NCBI RefSeq assembly: GCF_002811245.1
Contig: NZ_NIVQ01000020.1
Location: forward strand, 1-47,659
DNA: 47,659 nucleotides
Reading direction: 5' to 3'
DNA from: Vibrio salilacus
Lineage (GTDB): Bacteria > Pseudomonadota > Gammaproteobacteria > Enterobacterales > Vibrionaceae
In this document: piece by piece, positions 25,574 through 33,866 of the stretch
Numbering within the stretch: position 1 is the stretch's first letter
Layout: the number at the start of each line of letters is the position of its first letter
Made by a program: the position numbers and the translations under genes
The notes under the pieces: model-generated
The model's input: only the letters and a program-made list of their open reading frames with translations
The model's database searches: none
Told to the model about the DNA's origin: nothing

Positions 25574-26689
25574 TTATTGGCTAACGAGGTTCCATTGGGT
25601 GTAATCCCAACGTTGACCACCGCCAGTAAACTCGCTTTCTGGATAAGTCAGTTTTAACGGGGCTTTATTGCCATATTGATCAAATGCGGTAAAGCGATAC
25701 TCACTTTGAGTGTCGTTTTGAGAAGTATTCTGAGTTGAATAGAGAAGCTTGCTAAGGGTGACCGAGCGAAGCTTTTGGTTGACTCTCCACTCTGCAGTGC
25801 GGCCTTCTTGTGCGGCGTTGTTCCACACATAATCGTGAGTTACGGTTCGCTCTTGGCCTGGTATAAATAGGAAGCCTTTGACAGACTTAAACCCCTCTGG
25901 ACAATCAGCAAAACAACCAAGCCACGTGTCATTTAAGAATTCATTATCTTGGTTTGACTCATGCCCATTATCTACAGAAACCTTAACCAGTTTTAAAGAG
26001 GGGTCATTAGGGGTAATATAGAAATTACGAACTTCGGCATACTCAAAGTAGAATTCATCGTAGTCTTCTTCTTCCCAAACTTTTTCGCCTTCACCTAGTT
26101 CAGCGAAGTCATTCGCTGTGTATACAACTGGTTGGACCGCCTGATAGATAGCATTCTCATCGCGTGGATTTGCACAGGTGTCATAAGTTGTGTTGTCGTC
26201 AAATGTGATTCGAGCGCACACGGCTCTGAATTGGGCTACTTCTGTGCCGTATATCCATGCCGTGATCAGGTTCTGCGGGTTAGATGAGAGGTGTGAAGTT
26301 GGTAGGCTCTGAGCGTATGAATAACTAGCGCCCATTTGGTGAACGTAATCATTTTCATTAAAGGTGAAACCCCAACAATTTAGAGTGCCGGAGCAGTCTT
26401 GGTCTTTGGTTAGTTCGTCATTGGTAGTCTTTATGTAAAACGAGAGCGCGCTTTTTACTTCGTCATCGCTAACGCTTAAGTCATTGCCGTCCTCATCAGT
26501 AAAACTAACAGTAACGTTCAGCCTAGACTGCATTCTCCCGTTAGCAAAAAAGGGCATCGGGACACCGTTACTTTCGTTGTGATCCGCTGATAAATCAATA
26601 GTGGGTTTATGGTCACTACTGATACCAGCCAAAGTCGAGCTTGTGAATAGAAATAGAGTGAGTAATAAATACGGTTTTAAATTGAGCAT
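25574..26689 (-). CDS. Secreted protein of unknown function upstream of RHS genes
   Basis: A 371-residue protein with a clear Sec signal peptide (MLNLKPYLLLTLFLFTSSTL, cleaved near LAG). The mature part is acidic and rich in aromatic residues and beta-strand-like segments, for example SRLNVTVSFTDEDGNDLSV. It has six or more cysteines (DCSGTLNC, AVCARI, DTCANP, GCFADCPEG) that may form disulfides. It may belong to the DUF4165 group, but this is a weak recollection, not a finding. It is the first gene of the RHS operon, 67 nt ahead of the shell gene. It could help secretion, surface attachment or folding of the RHS product; nothing shows which. Confidence 0.7.
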   Translation of the reverse strand: MLNLKPYLLLTLFLFTSSTLAGISSDHKPTIDLSADHNESNGVPMPFFANGRMQSRLNVTVSFTDEDGNDLSVSDDEVKSALSFYIKTTNDELTKDQDCSGTLNCWGFTFNENDYVHQMGASYSYAQSLPTSHLSSNPQNLITAWIYGTEVAQFRAVCARITFDDNTTYDTCANPRDENAIYQAVQPVVYTANDFAELGEGEKVWEEEDYDEFYFEYAEVRNFYITPNDPSLKLVKVSVDNGHESNQDNEFLNDTWLGCFADCPEGFKSVKGFLFIPGQERTVTHDYVWNNAAQEGRTAEWRVNQKLRSVTLSKLLYSTQNTSQNDTQSEYRFTAFDQYGNKAPLKLTYPESEFTGGGQRWDYTQWNLVSQ

Positions 26690-27159
26690 AGAAGTTCCTT
26701 TTTTCTGTTTAGCTTGGAATTAGTTTGTTGATTATTGTTGCAGTGATTCGACTAAATATTGCTCTTTTTGATTGGATTATAATCAGGCTAAACGTAAAGA
26801 ATAAGATTGTAAATTAGTGTAAATAATAAACTCTAATAAAATAAATTAGTTTTTTTATTTAAAAATCAAGAGGTTAATTATTTGATTGGTAAGAATTCAG
26901 ATAAGTTCAATGGTTTTTTGTTATTTTCTTTATTGGAGGTGGGTATTTTCAAATTTTTTTATAAAAATTTATATTATTTCTATCTATATTTCTCGGAAGT
27001 GTTTTATATATAAAAGGCGTTGGTTTATTAAGGATTTTGTTAAAGATTTTATTTTGACAAAATTAACGAGAGTTATATGAAATGATTATTATATGTTGAT
27101 GTAGGAATCATAATGAAATCTAAACCTCCAGTTAAAAAGGTATATGACTAATCTACAGT
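26690..27159. other. AT-rich gap without a credible gene
   Basis: 470 bases of very AT-rich sequence. It presumably holds the RHS operon promoter and the 3' end region of the regulator pair. A 64-codon frame at 26886-27080 has low-complexity Phe/Ile/Tyr composition and no ribosome site, and is not believed. Confidence 0.5.
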
Positions 27160-27621
27160 CTACCGTTTGGCATATAGCATTGTCCTACCATTGTTGGAGT
27201 TCTTTAATATCATAAAAGCATGGTTTGAATATAATATCTTGATGTTGAATTGCTTTGGTTCATCATTGAAGACTAGGTAAGGCGAGAGCATTTTGTCATT
27301 GAGTGCTGGCTCGAGTTCTTGAACAGAAAGTAAGTTGACCTTACCTGTTACAAGAAAGCTTGAATTGGAGTGAGGCTGTGAAACTCCTTTGAAGCTAAGC
27401 ATGATGGGATTGGCGAGAGATTCATCTTGCAAAGAACTAAGCTGAGTAATCCTATTATTTTTGACACGCGTAAGTCTGTCACTGCGTAATATATCTTCGC
27501 TAGTAATCATGTCTATCACACGGTGGTGGTACTGTACATCTTGTGTTTTTGAACTATGTGGCCAAAACCAGGTGGTAGCGAAAAGTACGCTAGAAACGGC
27601 AATAGCAAGATAAGACTTCAT
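27160..27621 (-). CDS. ToxS/TcpH/VtrC-like membrane-anchored periplasmic partner
   Basis: A 153-residue protein with one N-terminal membrane segment (residues 4-20, LAIAVSSVLFATTWFW) and a periplasmic domain of about 130 residues. No family can be named by sequence alone. Its start overlaps the stop of the ToxR-like regulator by 4 nt. Length, topology and position are those of ToxS, TcpH and VtrC, which bind the periplasmic domain of their partner and control its stability or bile sensing. The function is inferred from this arrangement. Confidence 0.6.
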   Translation of the reverse strand: MKSYLAIAVSSVLFATTWFWPHSSKTQDVQYHHRVIDMITSEDILRSDRLTRVKNNRITQLSSLQDESLANPIMLSFKGVSQPHSNSSFLVTGKVNLLSVQELEPALNDKMLSPYLVFNDEPKQFNIKILYSNHAFMILKNSNNGRTMLYAKR

Positions 27622-28364
27622 AATGGTTCACTGATGAATTGTTTGATGATACGAGACGCTTGTGCAAATTTTTCTTGGGTGTAAAACACGTTGATAGATT
27701 TTTTCGTTTTTTTATTTAGCCAAGATAACTCGGAGTATTGTTCATTTTCTTCAATATAAACAACACACTGGCATTGGTTTTCTTGCAAAAATGCTCTTAG
27801 CTTTTTTGAAATTGGTAGATTGGGCTCCATGTAAACTTCAAGTGAGCCAATGGCATAGGATACTAGTCGATTGGCTGCTTCTTTATCATCAAGGTGTTGA
27901 TAAAACTTGCTGAGACCTAAAAGAATTGTCCCAGTTAGTAGACTGAATGTAATCAAGTAGCAAACGAAATCTTTGTAATGTCGGAGTGAGAGGAAGCGAG
28001 GGTGGGCGAAAATACATGTTGAGTGAGCATTCGGTGGGGCCTTGAAAGAAGTTGGAACGTCACCAGACGGTTCGAAAAAAATCGTTCCTTCAATCAGCCG
28101 ATAGCCGACTTTGGGCACTGTGACAATCGGTGACTCTTTTACTCCTAGTTGGGAAAGTGCTTGTCTGATAATACTGATACTTTTACTTAACGATGCCTCG
28201 CCAATTATTTCATTTTCCCATGCGTGTGACAGAAGCGTTTGTTTTTTGATCAGGCTAGGAGAATGACTGATCAATAAGGTAAGTATACGAGATTCTCTAT
28301 AGCCAACGAGAATAGAGGTCTGCCTATTGGAAAGCACACACTTAATAGGATTATATGTAATCAT
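27618..28364 (-). CDS. ToxR/CadC-like transmembrane winged-helix regulator
   Basis: A 248-residue protein with three parts. Residues 5-95 are an OmpR-type winged helix: LLSHAWENEIIGEASLSKSI, IIRQALSQLG and PIVTVPKVGYRLI, a typical ToxR/CadC pattern. Residues 132-153 are a membrane segment (DFVCYLITFSLLTGTILLGL). Residues 155-248 are a periplasmic domain with two close cysteines (198 and 200, QCQC). Such one-component regulators sense bile, pH or redox and bind DNA while in the membrane. The downstream ToxS-like gene overlaps by 4 nt. The pair is transcribed in the same direction as the RHS operon 0.5 kb further on and may control it. A 7-bp tandem repeat lies about 165 bases upstream. Confidence 0.85.
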   Translation of the reverse strand: MITYNPIKCVLSNRQTSILVGYRESRILTLLISHSPSLIKKQTLLSHAWENEIIGEASLSKSISIIRQALSQLGVKESPIVTVPKVGYRLIEGTIFFEPSGDVPTSFKAPPNAHSTCIFAHPRFLSLRHYKDFVCYLITFSLLTGTILLGLSKFYQHLDDKEAANRLVSYAIGSLEVYMEPNLPISKKLRAFLQENQCQCVVYIEENEQYSELSWLNKKTKKSINVFYTQEKFAQASRIIKQFISEPL

Positions 28365-28530
28365 GTGACATTGATCTAATTATAACTATATTCAAAAAAT
28401 GTGTTTAGTTTCATGGATAACAATTGTTGTAGTCAACCATAATTATGCATAGTTTTAATGTTTACCCAATAATTACAACGACTGTGATTAACTAGGAGTG
28501 ATGATTGAGGCCGGATTAGATTCTGTTCTG

Positions 28531-28576
28531 ATAAGAGATAAGAGATAAGAGATAAGAGATAAGAGATAAGAGATAA
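28531..28576. repeat. Heptanucleotide tandem repeat (ATAAGAG)
   Basis: Six exact copies of ATAAGAG (28531-28572) plus a partial seventh (ATAA). It lies between the 3' end of the AGCS gene and the start of the ToxR-like gene, in that regulator's upstream region. Arrays like this change length by slippage. The rest of 28365-28749 holds no gene. Confidence 0.95.
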
Positions 28577-28609
28577 AATTTAAATATATGCGTCAGTTTA
28601 TTATAGACA

Positions 28610-28641
28610 ACTGCCCTATGCCAAGTTGGACTAAGGGCAGT
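28610..28641. repeat. Nested inverted repeat downstream of the AGCS gene
   Basis: ACTGCCCT (28610-28617) and AGGGCAGT (28634-28641) enclose a smaller CCAA-G-TTGG hairpin. It may help end the AGCS transcript, although there is no T-run. Confidence 0.4.
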
Positions 28642-28749
28642 GAAAGATCAAAGATTCGCTATCGAATAAACTGCCATGCTGCTTTGCTTAATGAAGCATC
28701 GTAATACGAACTATAGCGTATGAGAGAGTGATGGAGTTCAATATGGATC

Positions 28750-30123
28750 TTACGCTTTCAGTGGCTCAATCTTCTTTGATGATGCCAGCGATGAAAAGAA
28801 GCATTTGGTTTCCTCTATTACAACATGACGAAGGGCAATCAAACCGATCAAGTTTGGAATCGCCATTAAACCGTTGACAATATCGGCAATAACCCAAATC
28901 ATATCTAAGTGAAGGAATGCGCCAGACGCAACTAAGCAAACATAAATCAATTTGTAAGGTAACACGGCTTTAGTGCCGAATAAGTACACGACACAACGCT
29001 CACCATAGTAGTTCCAGCCTAATATCGTTGTGAACGCAAAGAACATTAACCCGATGGAAACTAGCATTGGCCCAATGGTGCCAGAATTTAAGCCCACAGC
29101 AAAAGCATGCGTTGTCATTGCCGCACCTGCAAATTCACTCTGCCAGGCACCTGTTAGGATCAGAGCGAGACCAGTCATAGTACATATGATAATGGTATCA
29201 AAGAAAGTCCCCGTCATTGAAATAAGGCCTTGCTTAACACATGAGTCTGTTTTTGCTGCGGCGGCTGCCATTGGCGCGCTACCTAGACCTGATTCATTGG
29301 AGAATACGCCGCGCGCAATACCCGATTGAATCGCGAGCATAATGCTTGCCCCTAAGAAACCGCCGGTTGCCGCTGTCGAAGTGAAGGCTGAAACTAGCAC
29401 TAACTCAACCGCATCAAACAGTTTATCGGCATTCATGATGATGATACTTAAACAGGCCAGTACGTAAAACAGTGCCATGGTCGGGACAACTTTGCCTGCC
29501 ACCTTTGCGATGGATTTGATACCACCTAAGGTGACAAATGCCACGAGAAGAGTAAGAACCGTCGCTGAGATCTCACGTGATAGTCCAAATGAAATCTCGC
29601 TTGCATCAAGGATAGCGTTAACTTGTGGGAAAGTACCAATACCAAAGCAGGCAACCCCCAAGGCAAAGACCGCAAACATCACCGCCAGTGCTTTAGAACC
29701 AACACCATACTGGAGGTAGTACATCGGGCCACCGATCATCTGACCTTTGTCGTCTACTTTGCGGTATTTTACTGCCAGCAAGCACTCAGCATATTTAGTT
29801 GCCATGCCAAACAAAGCCGCTAGCCACATCCAAAATAGCGCGCCAGGGCCACCGAGTTTTATGGCCGTTGCCACACCGACGATATTTCCCGTTCCTATGG
29901 TTGCTGATAGAGCAGTACAGAGCGCAGCAAAGCTTGATACGTCCCCTTGTTTATTAGAATCGTCTTTACTAAAGACCATCTTAAGGGCGGTAGGAAGGTG
30001 CCTAAACTGAAGTAAGCCTAAGCGAAAAGTGAAGTAAGCACCGGTTCCGACTAATAAAATCAGTAGCGGTGGGCCCCAGACAAAATTGTCGATGGTAATA
30101 AGTAAAGTGTATAGGTTATCCAT
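28750..30123 (-). CDS. Alanine/glycine:cation symporter (AGCS family)
   Basis: A 457-residue membrane protein with about ten membrane segments that imports alanine or glycine with Na+. Family blocks are visible: GTGNIVGVATAIKLGGPGAL, then FWMWLAALFGMATKYAECLL, then GVFSNESGLGSAPMAAAAAK. It is preceded by a tandem glycine riboswitch, and the same gene type in Vibrio cholerae carries the classical VCI-II riboswitch. This supports glycine as at least one substrate. AAGGGGA lies 7 nt before ATG 30123. Confidence 0.93.
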   Translation of the reverse strand: MDNLYTLLITIDNFVWGPPLLILLVGTGAYFTFRLGLLQFRHLPTALKMVFSKDDSNKQGDVSSFAALCTALSATIGTGNIVGVATAIKLGGPGALFWMWLAALFGMATKYAECLLAVKYRKVDDKGQMIGGPMYYLQYGVGSKALAVMFAVFALGVACFGIGTFPQVNAILDASEISFGLSREISATVLTLLVAFVTLGGIKSIAKVAGKVVPTMALFYVLACLSIIIMNADKLFDAVELVLVSAFTSTAATGGFLGASIMLAIQSGIARGVFSNESGLGSAPMAAAAAKTDSCVKQGLISMTGTFFDTIIICTMTGLALILTGAWQSEFAGAAMTTHAFAVGLNSGTIGPMLVSIGLMFFAFTTILGWNYYGERCVVYLFGTKAVLPYKLIYVCLVASGAFLHLDMIWVIADIVNGLMAIPNLIGLIALRHVVIEETKCFFSSLASSKKIEPLKA

Positions 30124-30172
30124 GATTTCCCCTTAATTGATAAAACTAAATTTAAGGAGAAGAGGGAAAGTG

Positions 30173-30190
30173 CAGAGATCGGGATCTCTG
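30173..30190 (-). promoter_or_regulatory. Expression-platform hairpin of the glycine riboswitch
   Basis: CAGAGATC and GATCTCTG pair perfectly between the aptamers and the start codon. It is the likely switch element. There is no strong T-run next to it, so control of translation or of a longer rearranged stem is possible. Confidence 0.5.
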
Positions 30191-30234
30191 AAAAGCGATA
30201 GACAGGCGAAGCCAACTAGCGGATTAGATCTTTC

Positions 30235-30402
30235 CACTCCTCTGTCCTTTTGCCTGAGAGTTTCACTTTACGGGCGTAAAGCTTGCTCCTTCGGCGACCG
30301 ATTAAACGGTTCTCTCCAGAGGTTCCTCCAACAACAGTCCTCGCTACCTAGGTAGCACCTGAAAGATTTACTTCTTCGGTAGGTTATTCTGGTCAAATGT
30401 TA
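30235..30402 (-). promoter_or_regulatory. Tandem glycine riboswitch (two aptamers)
   Basis: On the minus strand the second aptamer (about 30238-30318) shows GGAGAGAACC, CGCCGAAGGAGCAAGC and CTCTCAGGCAAAAGGACAG. The first aptamer (about 30319-30400) shows CCGAAGAAGTAAATCTTTCA, GGTGC and AGGACTG. These are the conserved glycine-aptamer blocks in the right order, joined by a short linker. It controls the AGCS symporter at 28750-30123. The first aptamer's P1 side is less canonical than the second's. Confidence 0.93.
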
Positions 30403-30564
30403 ACATTTGGTTAATAACCACTCTCCTGCTGTCTTCATCGGAACAATTGCTCGGAATTTGAGCAAAAGATGGTCAATAGCGCTGCTGCGTATTGACCAGA
30501 GAACTTTATCACTTTTTATTATGTTTTCAACAAAAAATTTGAACTCGGTCATGATTTTTGATGA

Positions 30565-30592
30565 TCAAAAATAGCGCCATTTAGGCGCTATT
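30565..30592 (-). terminator. Terminator of the yggL-type gene
   Basis: Minus strand: AATAGCGCC-TAAAT-GGCGCTATT followed by a T-run. Confidence 0.85.
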
Positions 30593-30617
30593 CTAGGGGT
30601 AACGTTGCCACAACTGG

Positions 30618-30956
30618 TTAGAAGTAATTGGCGTCAATCAGTTCGCTGGCGTTTGCTGCTTTTACTTCTGAGCGAGCCTCTAGCCATGCAATGACTTGCG
30701 CTTTTTGTTCTTCAGTGGCATCGGCATAACGCTCTTTCGCGCATAAAAAGCCTTCAAACACTTCTAGACCGCCGCCGCCGAAGCAAAGGTTTAGGCTATC
30801 GATATAATCAATGAAATCATCGACAAATACATCGTAACGCTCAAAGTCGTTGATGTTTGTTTCGCAGCTAATTTCAAAGCCCAACATAGCAAATTCGCCT
30901 ACGAAGAGTTTCTTTTGAATACGACGTTTTTTATTGTCTGTTTTAAATGGTTTCAT
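30618..30956 (-). CDS. yggL: YggL family (DUF469) ribosome-associated protein
   Basis: A 112-residue protein of the YggL/DUF469 family, known in E. coli to bind the 50S ribosomal subunit. It shows the basic N terminus KTDNKKRRIQKKLFVGEF, the central FEISCETN, and LCFGGGGLEVFEGFLCA near residues 57-73. Length is typical. It is monocistronic, with its own terminator. Confidence 0.85.
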   Translation of the reverse strand: MKPFKTDNKKRRIQKKLFVGEFAMLGFEISCETNINDFERYDVFVDDFIDYIDSLNLCFGGGGLEVFEGFLCAKERYADATEEQKAQVIAWLEARSEVKAANASELIDANYF

Positions 30957-31135
30957 GACTTGGCCTCACTATGATTTAGCCGCTATTTATACATGATATT
31001 GTTATAACAGCCAAACAAAATGCTAGCAGCTTGGTCTGATGCGCTGGTTTTTTAGCCGCAGATAACATCAACCGGACGGTATGTAACCTTTTACCCAATT
31101 AATTTAATAATCATCAAGGGTAAAACTACGCTACC

Positions 31136-31165
31136 CTGACTATTTTTGCGTAAAAATGGTATAAA
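31136..31165 (+). promoter_or_regulatory. Candidate promoter of the 31198-32108 operon
   Basis: CTGACT (31136-31141) and TATAAA (31160-31165) with an 18-bp spacer. The inverted repeat AGGGTA/TACCCT (31117-31122 and 31132-31137) touches the -35 element and may be an operator. Confidence 0.4.
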
Positions 31166-31197
31166 GTAGAAACAGTGAGCCGAGCTAAGGAGGGTTT

Positions 31198-31356
31198 ATG
31201 ACCAGGTTGCTTGCAATAGTATTTCTAGCTGCAATAGCATTTGTGTTAATCCGGTATCGCACCAGCGAAAAATTACAAAAATATGTCGTGATTACATTAA
31301 TATCAGGCTTTTTAATTTATGCCGCAACATTGATGATCACCGAACTGATACGTTAA
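31198..31356 (+). CDS. Small 52-aa membrane protein
   Basis: ATG 31198 is preceded by a strong AAGGAGG Shine-Dalgarno at 7 nt. The 52 residues contain two hydrophobic segments (LLAIVFLAAIAFVLI and VVITLISGFLIYAATLMI) separated by a short charged loop (RYRTSEKLQK), so it is a small two-helix inner-membrane protein. Its stop is 17 nt before the next gene, so they form an operon. The family is not recognised. Confidence 0.75.
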   Translation: MTRLLAIVFLAAIAFVLIRYRTSEKLQKYVVITLISGFLIYAATLMITELIR

Positions 31357-31373
31357 CCCTCAGGAGTGTTTAA

Positions 31374-32108
31374 GTGAACCAACAGACAGACAACCAAGAC
31401 GATGAAAATGTTGTAGTAATAGAGGAGCGCGATAACAAAACGCTGCTTTATATCGTCATTGCTGGTGTTCTTGGTCTTGCTCTGGGGGGGCTACTCGGCT
31501 CTACCTTAACGGCTCAAAAGTGGCAATCGACCTACTTAACGCTTGAAGAGCAATACCAGTCTCTCGTGAAAGATAAGCAACAGCTGGTTGCCGAAGTGGA
31601 ACAGAAAGTGGCTCAAGTCGATAACGAGGTTGAGCAAAAGCTGCAGCAAGCGCTCATCGATCAACAACAGAAACACAAAGTCGAGGTTGATAATCTGCAG
31701 CAGCAGTTGACTGAGCTTGAAAAACAAAATCTGTCACTTGACGAAAAAGTGAATCAACAAAAACAGCAGCTGACTTCGGTAAATTCACAGAATACTCGTT
31801 TGAACCGACAAGCAGATATGCAGGTTACTTTACTGGAGCGTTCACGAGAATTGTTTCAACAAGAGCTAAAGGTGAAACAAGAGCTTGAAGCCTTAGAGCA
31901 AGAGCGTGAATCCTTGGCTCCGAAAATTAACAAACTAAAAAAAGAATGTGACCTTTTTCTAGAGGGTACATCTTGGGATGCCAAATCAGATTCATGTGAC
32001 AAGCAAGACGAAGCATCTTCACGCTTGAGCCAAGTAGAACAGATGATCCGTGTCCACCAACTCGATTTAAAACAGATCGACGCACTTTCGCAAGAGCTCG
32101 GTTTGTGA
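31374..32108 (+). CDS. Membrane-anchored coiled-coil protein of unknown function
   Basis: A 244-residue protein with a short acidic cytoplasmic N terminus (QDDENVVVIEERDNK), one membrane segment (about residues 26-47, Gly-rich GVLGLALGGLLGSTL) and a long Gln/Glu/Lys-rich coiled coil (about 50-180). A C-terminal tail carries two cysteines (KKECDLFLEG and SDSCDKQ) that could pair in the periplasm. The start is GTG 31374 with AGGAG upstream. It is co-transcribed with the 52-aa membrane protein and followed by a terminator. It may be structural or act as an envelope scaffold; no family is named. Confidence 0.75.
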   Translation: MNQQTDNQDDENVVVIEERDNKTLLYIVIAGVLGLALGGLLGSTLTAQKWQSTYLTLEEQYQSLVKDKQQLVAEVEQKVAQVDNEVEQKLQQALIDQQQKHKVEVDNLQQQLTELEKQNLSLDEKVNQQKQQLTSVNSQNTRLNRQADMQVTLLERSRELFQQELKVKQELEALEQERESLAPKINKLKKECDLFLEGTSWDAKSDSCDKQDEASSRLSQVEQMIRVHQLDLKQIDALSQELGL

Positions 32109-32144
32109 ACGGAATCGTTGAGTAAAAGCAACCTTATCTAAATA

Positions 32145-32175
32145 AAAAACGTCTCACTTTTGAGGCGTTTTTTTT
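32145..32175 (+). terminator. Terminator of the 31198-32108 operon
   Basis: AACGTCTCA-CTTT-TGAGGCGTT (one G-T pair) followed by T-rich sequence. Confidence 0.85.
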
Positions 32176-32404
32176 AGCAACACAGAGCTCTGTTTTTCAG
32201 CAAGACACTGTCACAAATGACGCGACTGTTGTTTATAGTTATGCAGCGTTGTTCAAGGTAGATCATGTCACTGTTTAAAGTATCTGAATGAATGCAATTG
32301 ATAGCCTATATCACCTATGTAAAGGCGGTAGGTTTGATCGCTTATGCACTCTTATCTTAAGCTCGCCCGTGGCAAATGGCCCACCTTCAAACGTGCGTAG
32401 ATAG

Positions 32405-32530
32405 TCAAGCGTCTTCAGGCAAAGGCAGTTGGTGGGCGTCAAAGCCAAGTTCATCTAGCTGCTTTGTTAGGGCTTCATTGGTCCATTGATTGGGTAATGA
32501 CCGCGCCTTCAATCAAGAAAAGTGACGAAA
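32405..32530 (-). pseudogene. Possible C-terminal gene remnant
   Basis: On the minus strand one frame reads ISSLFLIEGAVITQSMDQ and then stops. A neighbouring frame continues TNEALTKQLDELGFDAHQLP up to a stop at 32405-32407. A one-base shift joins them into protein-like sequence. The family is unknown. The rest of 32176-32735 shows only a TATAAT (32625-32630), a plausible -10 for the tyrosine operon. Confidence 0.3.
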
Positions 32531-32792
32531 TGGCCAGGATTTAATTTGAGCTAAAGTAAATAAAACGGCGTAAGCAATCTAATTGATGTGATTGTAAAAA
32601 AAACGTTACTCGTTTTATTTTGTCTATAATATTGATAATAAAAGATATTTGTTCGATTGTTGTTTGTGGTTTACATTTTTAAATAACATTTATTTAACGA
32701 TAAATTAAACGTGAGAGGTTCATTTTTTTACCCGTTTGAGCCAAATTATGACGAGTAGACACGGCAGTGATTTCAATCATAAGGGAATAAAA

Positions 32793-33866
32793 ATGAACGA
32801 AGTGTATAACCCATTAGGTACCGATGGATTTGAGTTTGTCGAATATACGGCCTCTGATGAGAAAGGAATCCAAGATCTTAAACAGTTATTTGGCTCTCTG
32901 GGGTTCGCTGAAGTTGCTAAACATCGTTCTAAAGAGGCGTGGTTATATCGTCAGGGGGATGTGAACTTTATTGTCAATGCACAACCACACAGTCAAGCGC
33001 ATGAGTTTGCTAAAATTCACGGTCCATCAGTATGTGGTATGGCATTTCGTGTCGCTGACTCGGCTGCTGCGATGCATCATGCGATAGCGCATGGCGGCGA
33101 ACCGTATGTGACCGAAGTGGGTCCAATGGAATTGAGCATTCCTGCCATTTACGGCATCGGTGAAAGCTTGCTCTACTTTGTCGACCGCTATCAAGACGGC
33201 AGCATCTATGAGGTTGATTTTCGTTTCTACCCAGATGCGCAACAGCGTTTAGCCAGCATGGATGTTGGCTTGCTTGAGATTGATCATCTTACCCATAACG
33301 TTCGTCAGGGTAACATGAGTGTATGGTCTGGATTTTATGAACGTATCGGAAACTTTAAAGAAATTCGTTACTTCGACATCGAAGGGAAACTTACTGGCCT
33401 TGTTAGCCGCGCAATGACAGCGCCATGCGGGAAAATACGCATCCCAATCAACGAGTCTTCGGATGATAAGTCACAAATTGAAGAGTTCATTCGTGAATAC
33501 AATGGTGAAGGCATACAACATATCGCATTGAGCACTAATGATATCTACAACACAGTGCAAACTTTGCGAGAGCGTGGCATGGATTTTATGCCAACACCGG
33601 ATACCTATTACGAGAAGATCAACAGTCGCGTCGAAGGTCATCAAGAAGAGGTTGATAAATTACGTGATCTGCAAATATTAATTGATGGCGCCCCGATGAA
33701 AGATGGCATTTTATTGCAGATCTTCACTCAAACCGTGATTGGTCCGGTGTTCTTTGAAATCATTCAGCGCAAAGGCAATGAAGGTTTCGGTGAAGGCAAT
33801 TTTAAAGCGCTATTTGAATCTATTGAAGAAGATCAAATTCGCCGTGGAGTGCTCGATAATGCATAA
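32793..33866 (+). CDS. hppD: 4-hydroxyphenylpyruvate dioxygenase
   Basis: A 357-residue iron enzyme that converts 4-hydroxyphenylpyruvate to homogentisate in tyrosine breakdown. The C-terminal domain shows the metal ligands in IDHLTHNV, HIALSTND and FFEIIQRKGNEGFGEGNF. ATG 32793 is chosen because AAGGGA is 8 nt upstream and the family start (NPLGTDGFEFVEYTA) follows; the frame can be extended to 32736 without homology. It is first in a four-gene operon. The next gene starts 8 nt before its stop. Homogentisate is the precursor of the brown pyomelanin pigment in vibrios. Confidence 0.95.
   Translation: MNEVYNPLGTDGFEFVEYTASDEKGIQDLKQLFGSLGFAEVAKHRSKEAWLYRQGDVNFIVNAQPHSQAHEFAKIHGPSVCGMAFRVADSAAAMHHAIAHGGEPYVTEVGPMELSIPAIYGIGESLLYFVDRYQDGSIYEVDFRFYPDAQQRLASMDVGLLEIDHLTHNVRQGNMSVWSGFYERIGNFKEIRYFDIEGKLTGLVSRAMTAPCGKIRIPINESSDDKSQIEEFIREYNGEGIQHIALSTNDIYNTVQTLRERGMDFMPTPDTYYEKINSRVEGHQEEVDKLRDLQILIDGAPMKDGILLQIFTQTVIGPVFFEIIQRKGNEGFGEGNFKALFESIEEDQIRRGVLDNA

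Noticed and set aside
26886..27080. 64-codon plus-strand frame in the AT-rich gap
   Set aside because: Low-complexity Phe/Ile/Tyr composition typical of AT-rich noncoding DNA, with no ribosome site and no recognisable domain.
28527..28580. Tandem repeat as a CRISPR array
   Set aside because: Units are 7 bp and directly adjacent, without spacers.
32736..32792. Upstream TTG start for hppD
   Set aside because: The extra 19 residues have no family match, and AAGGGA points to ATG 32793.
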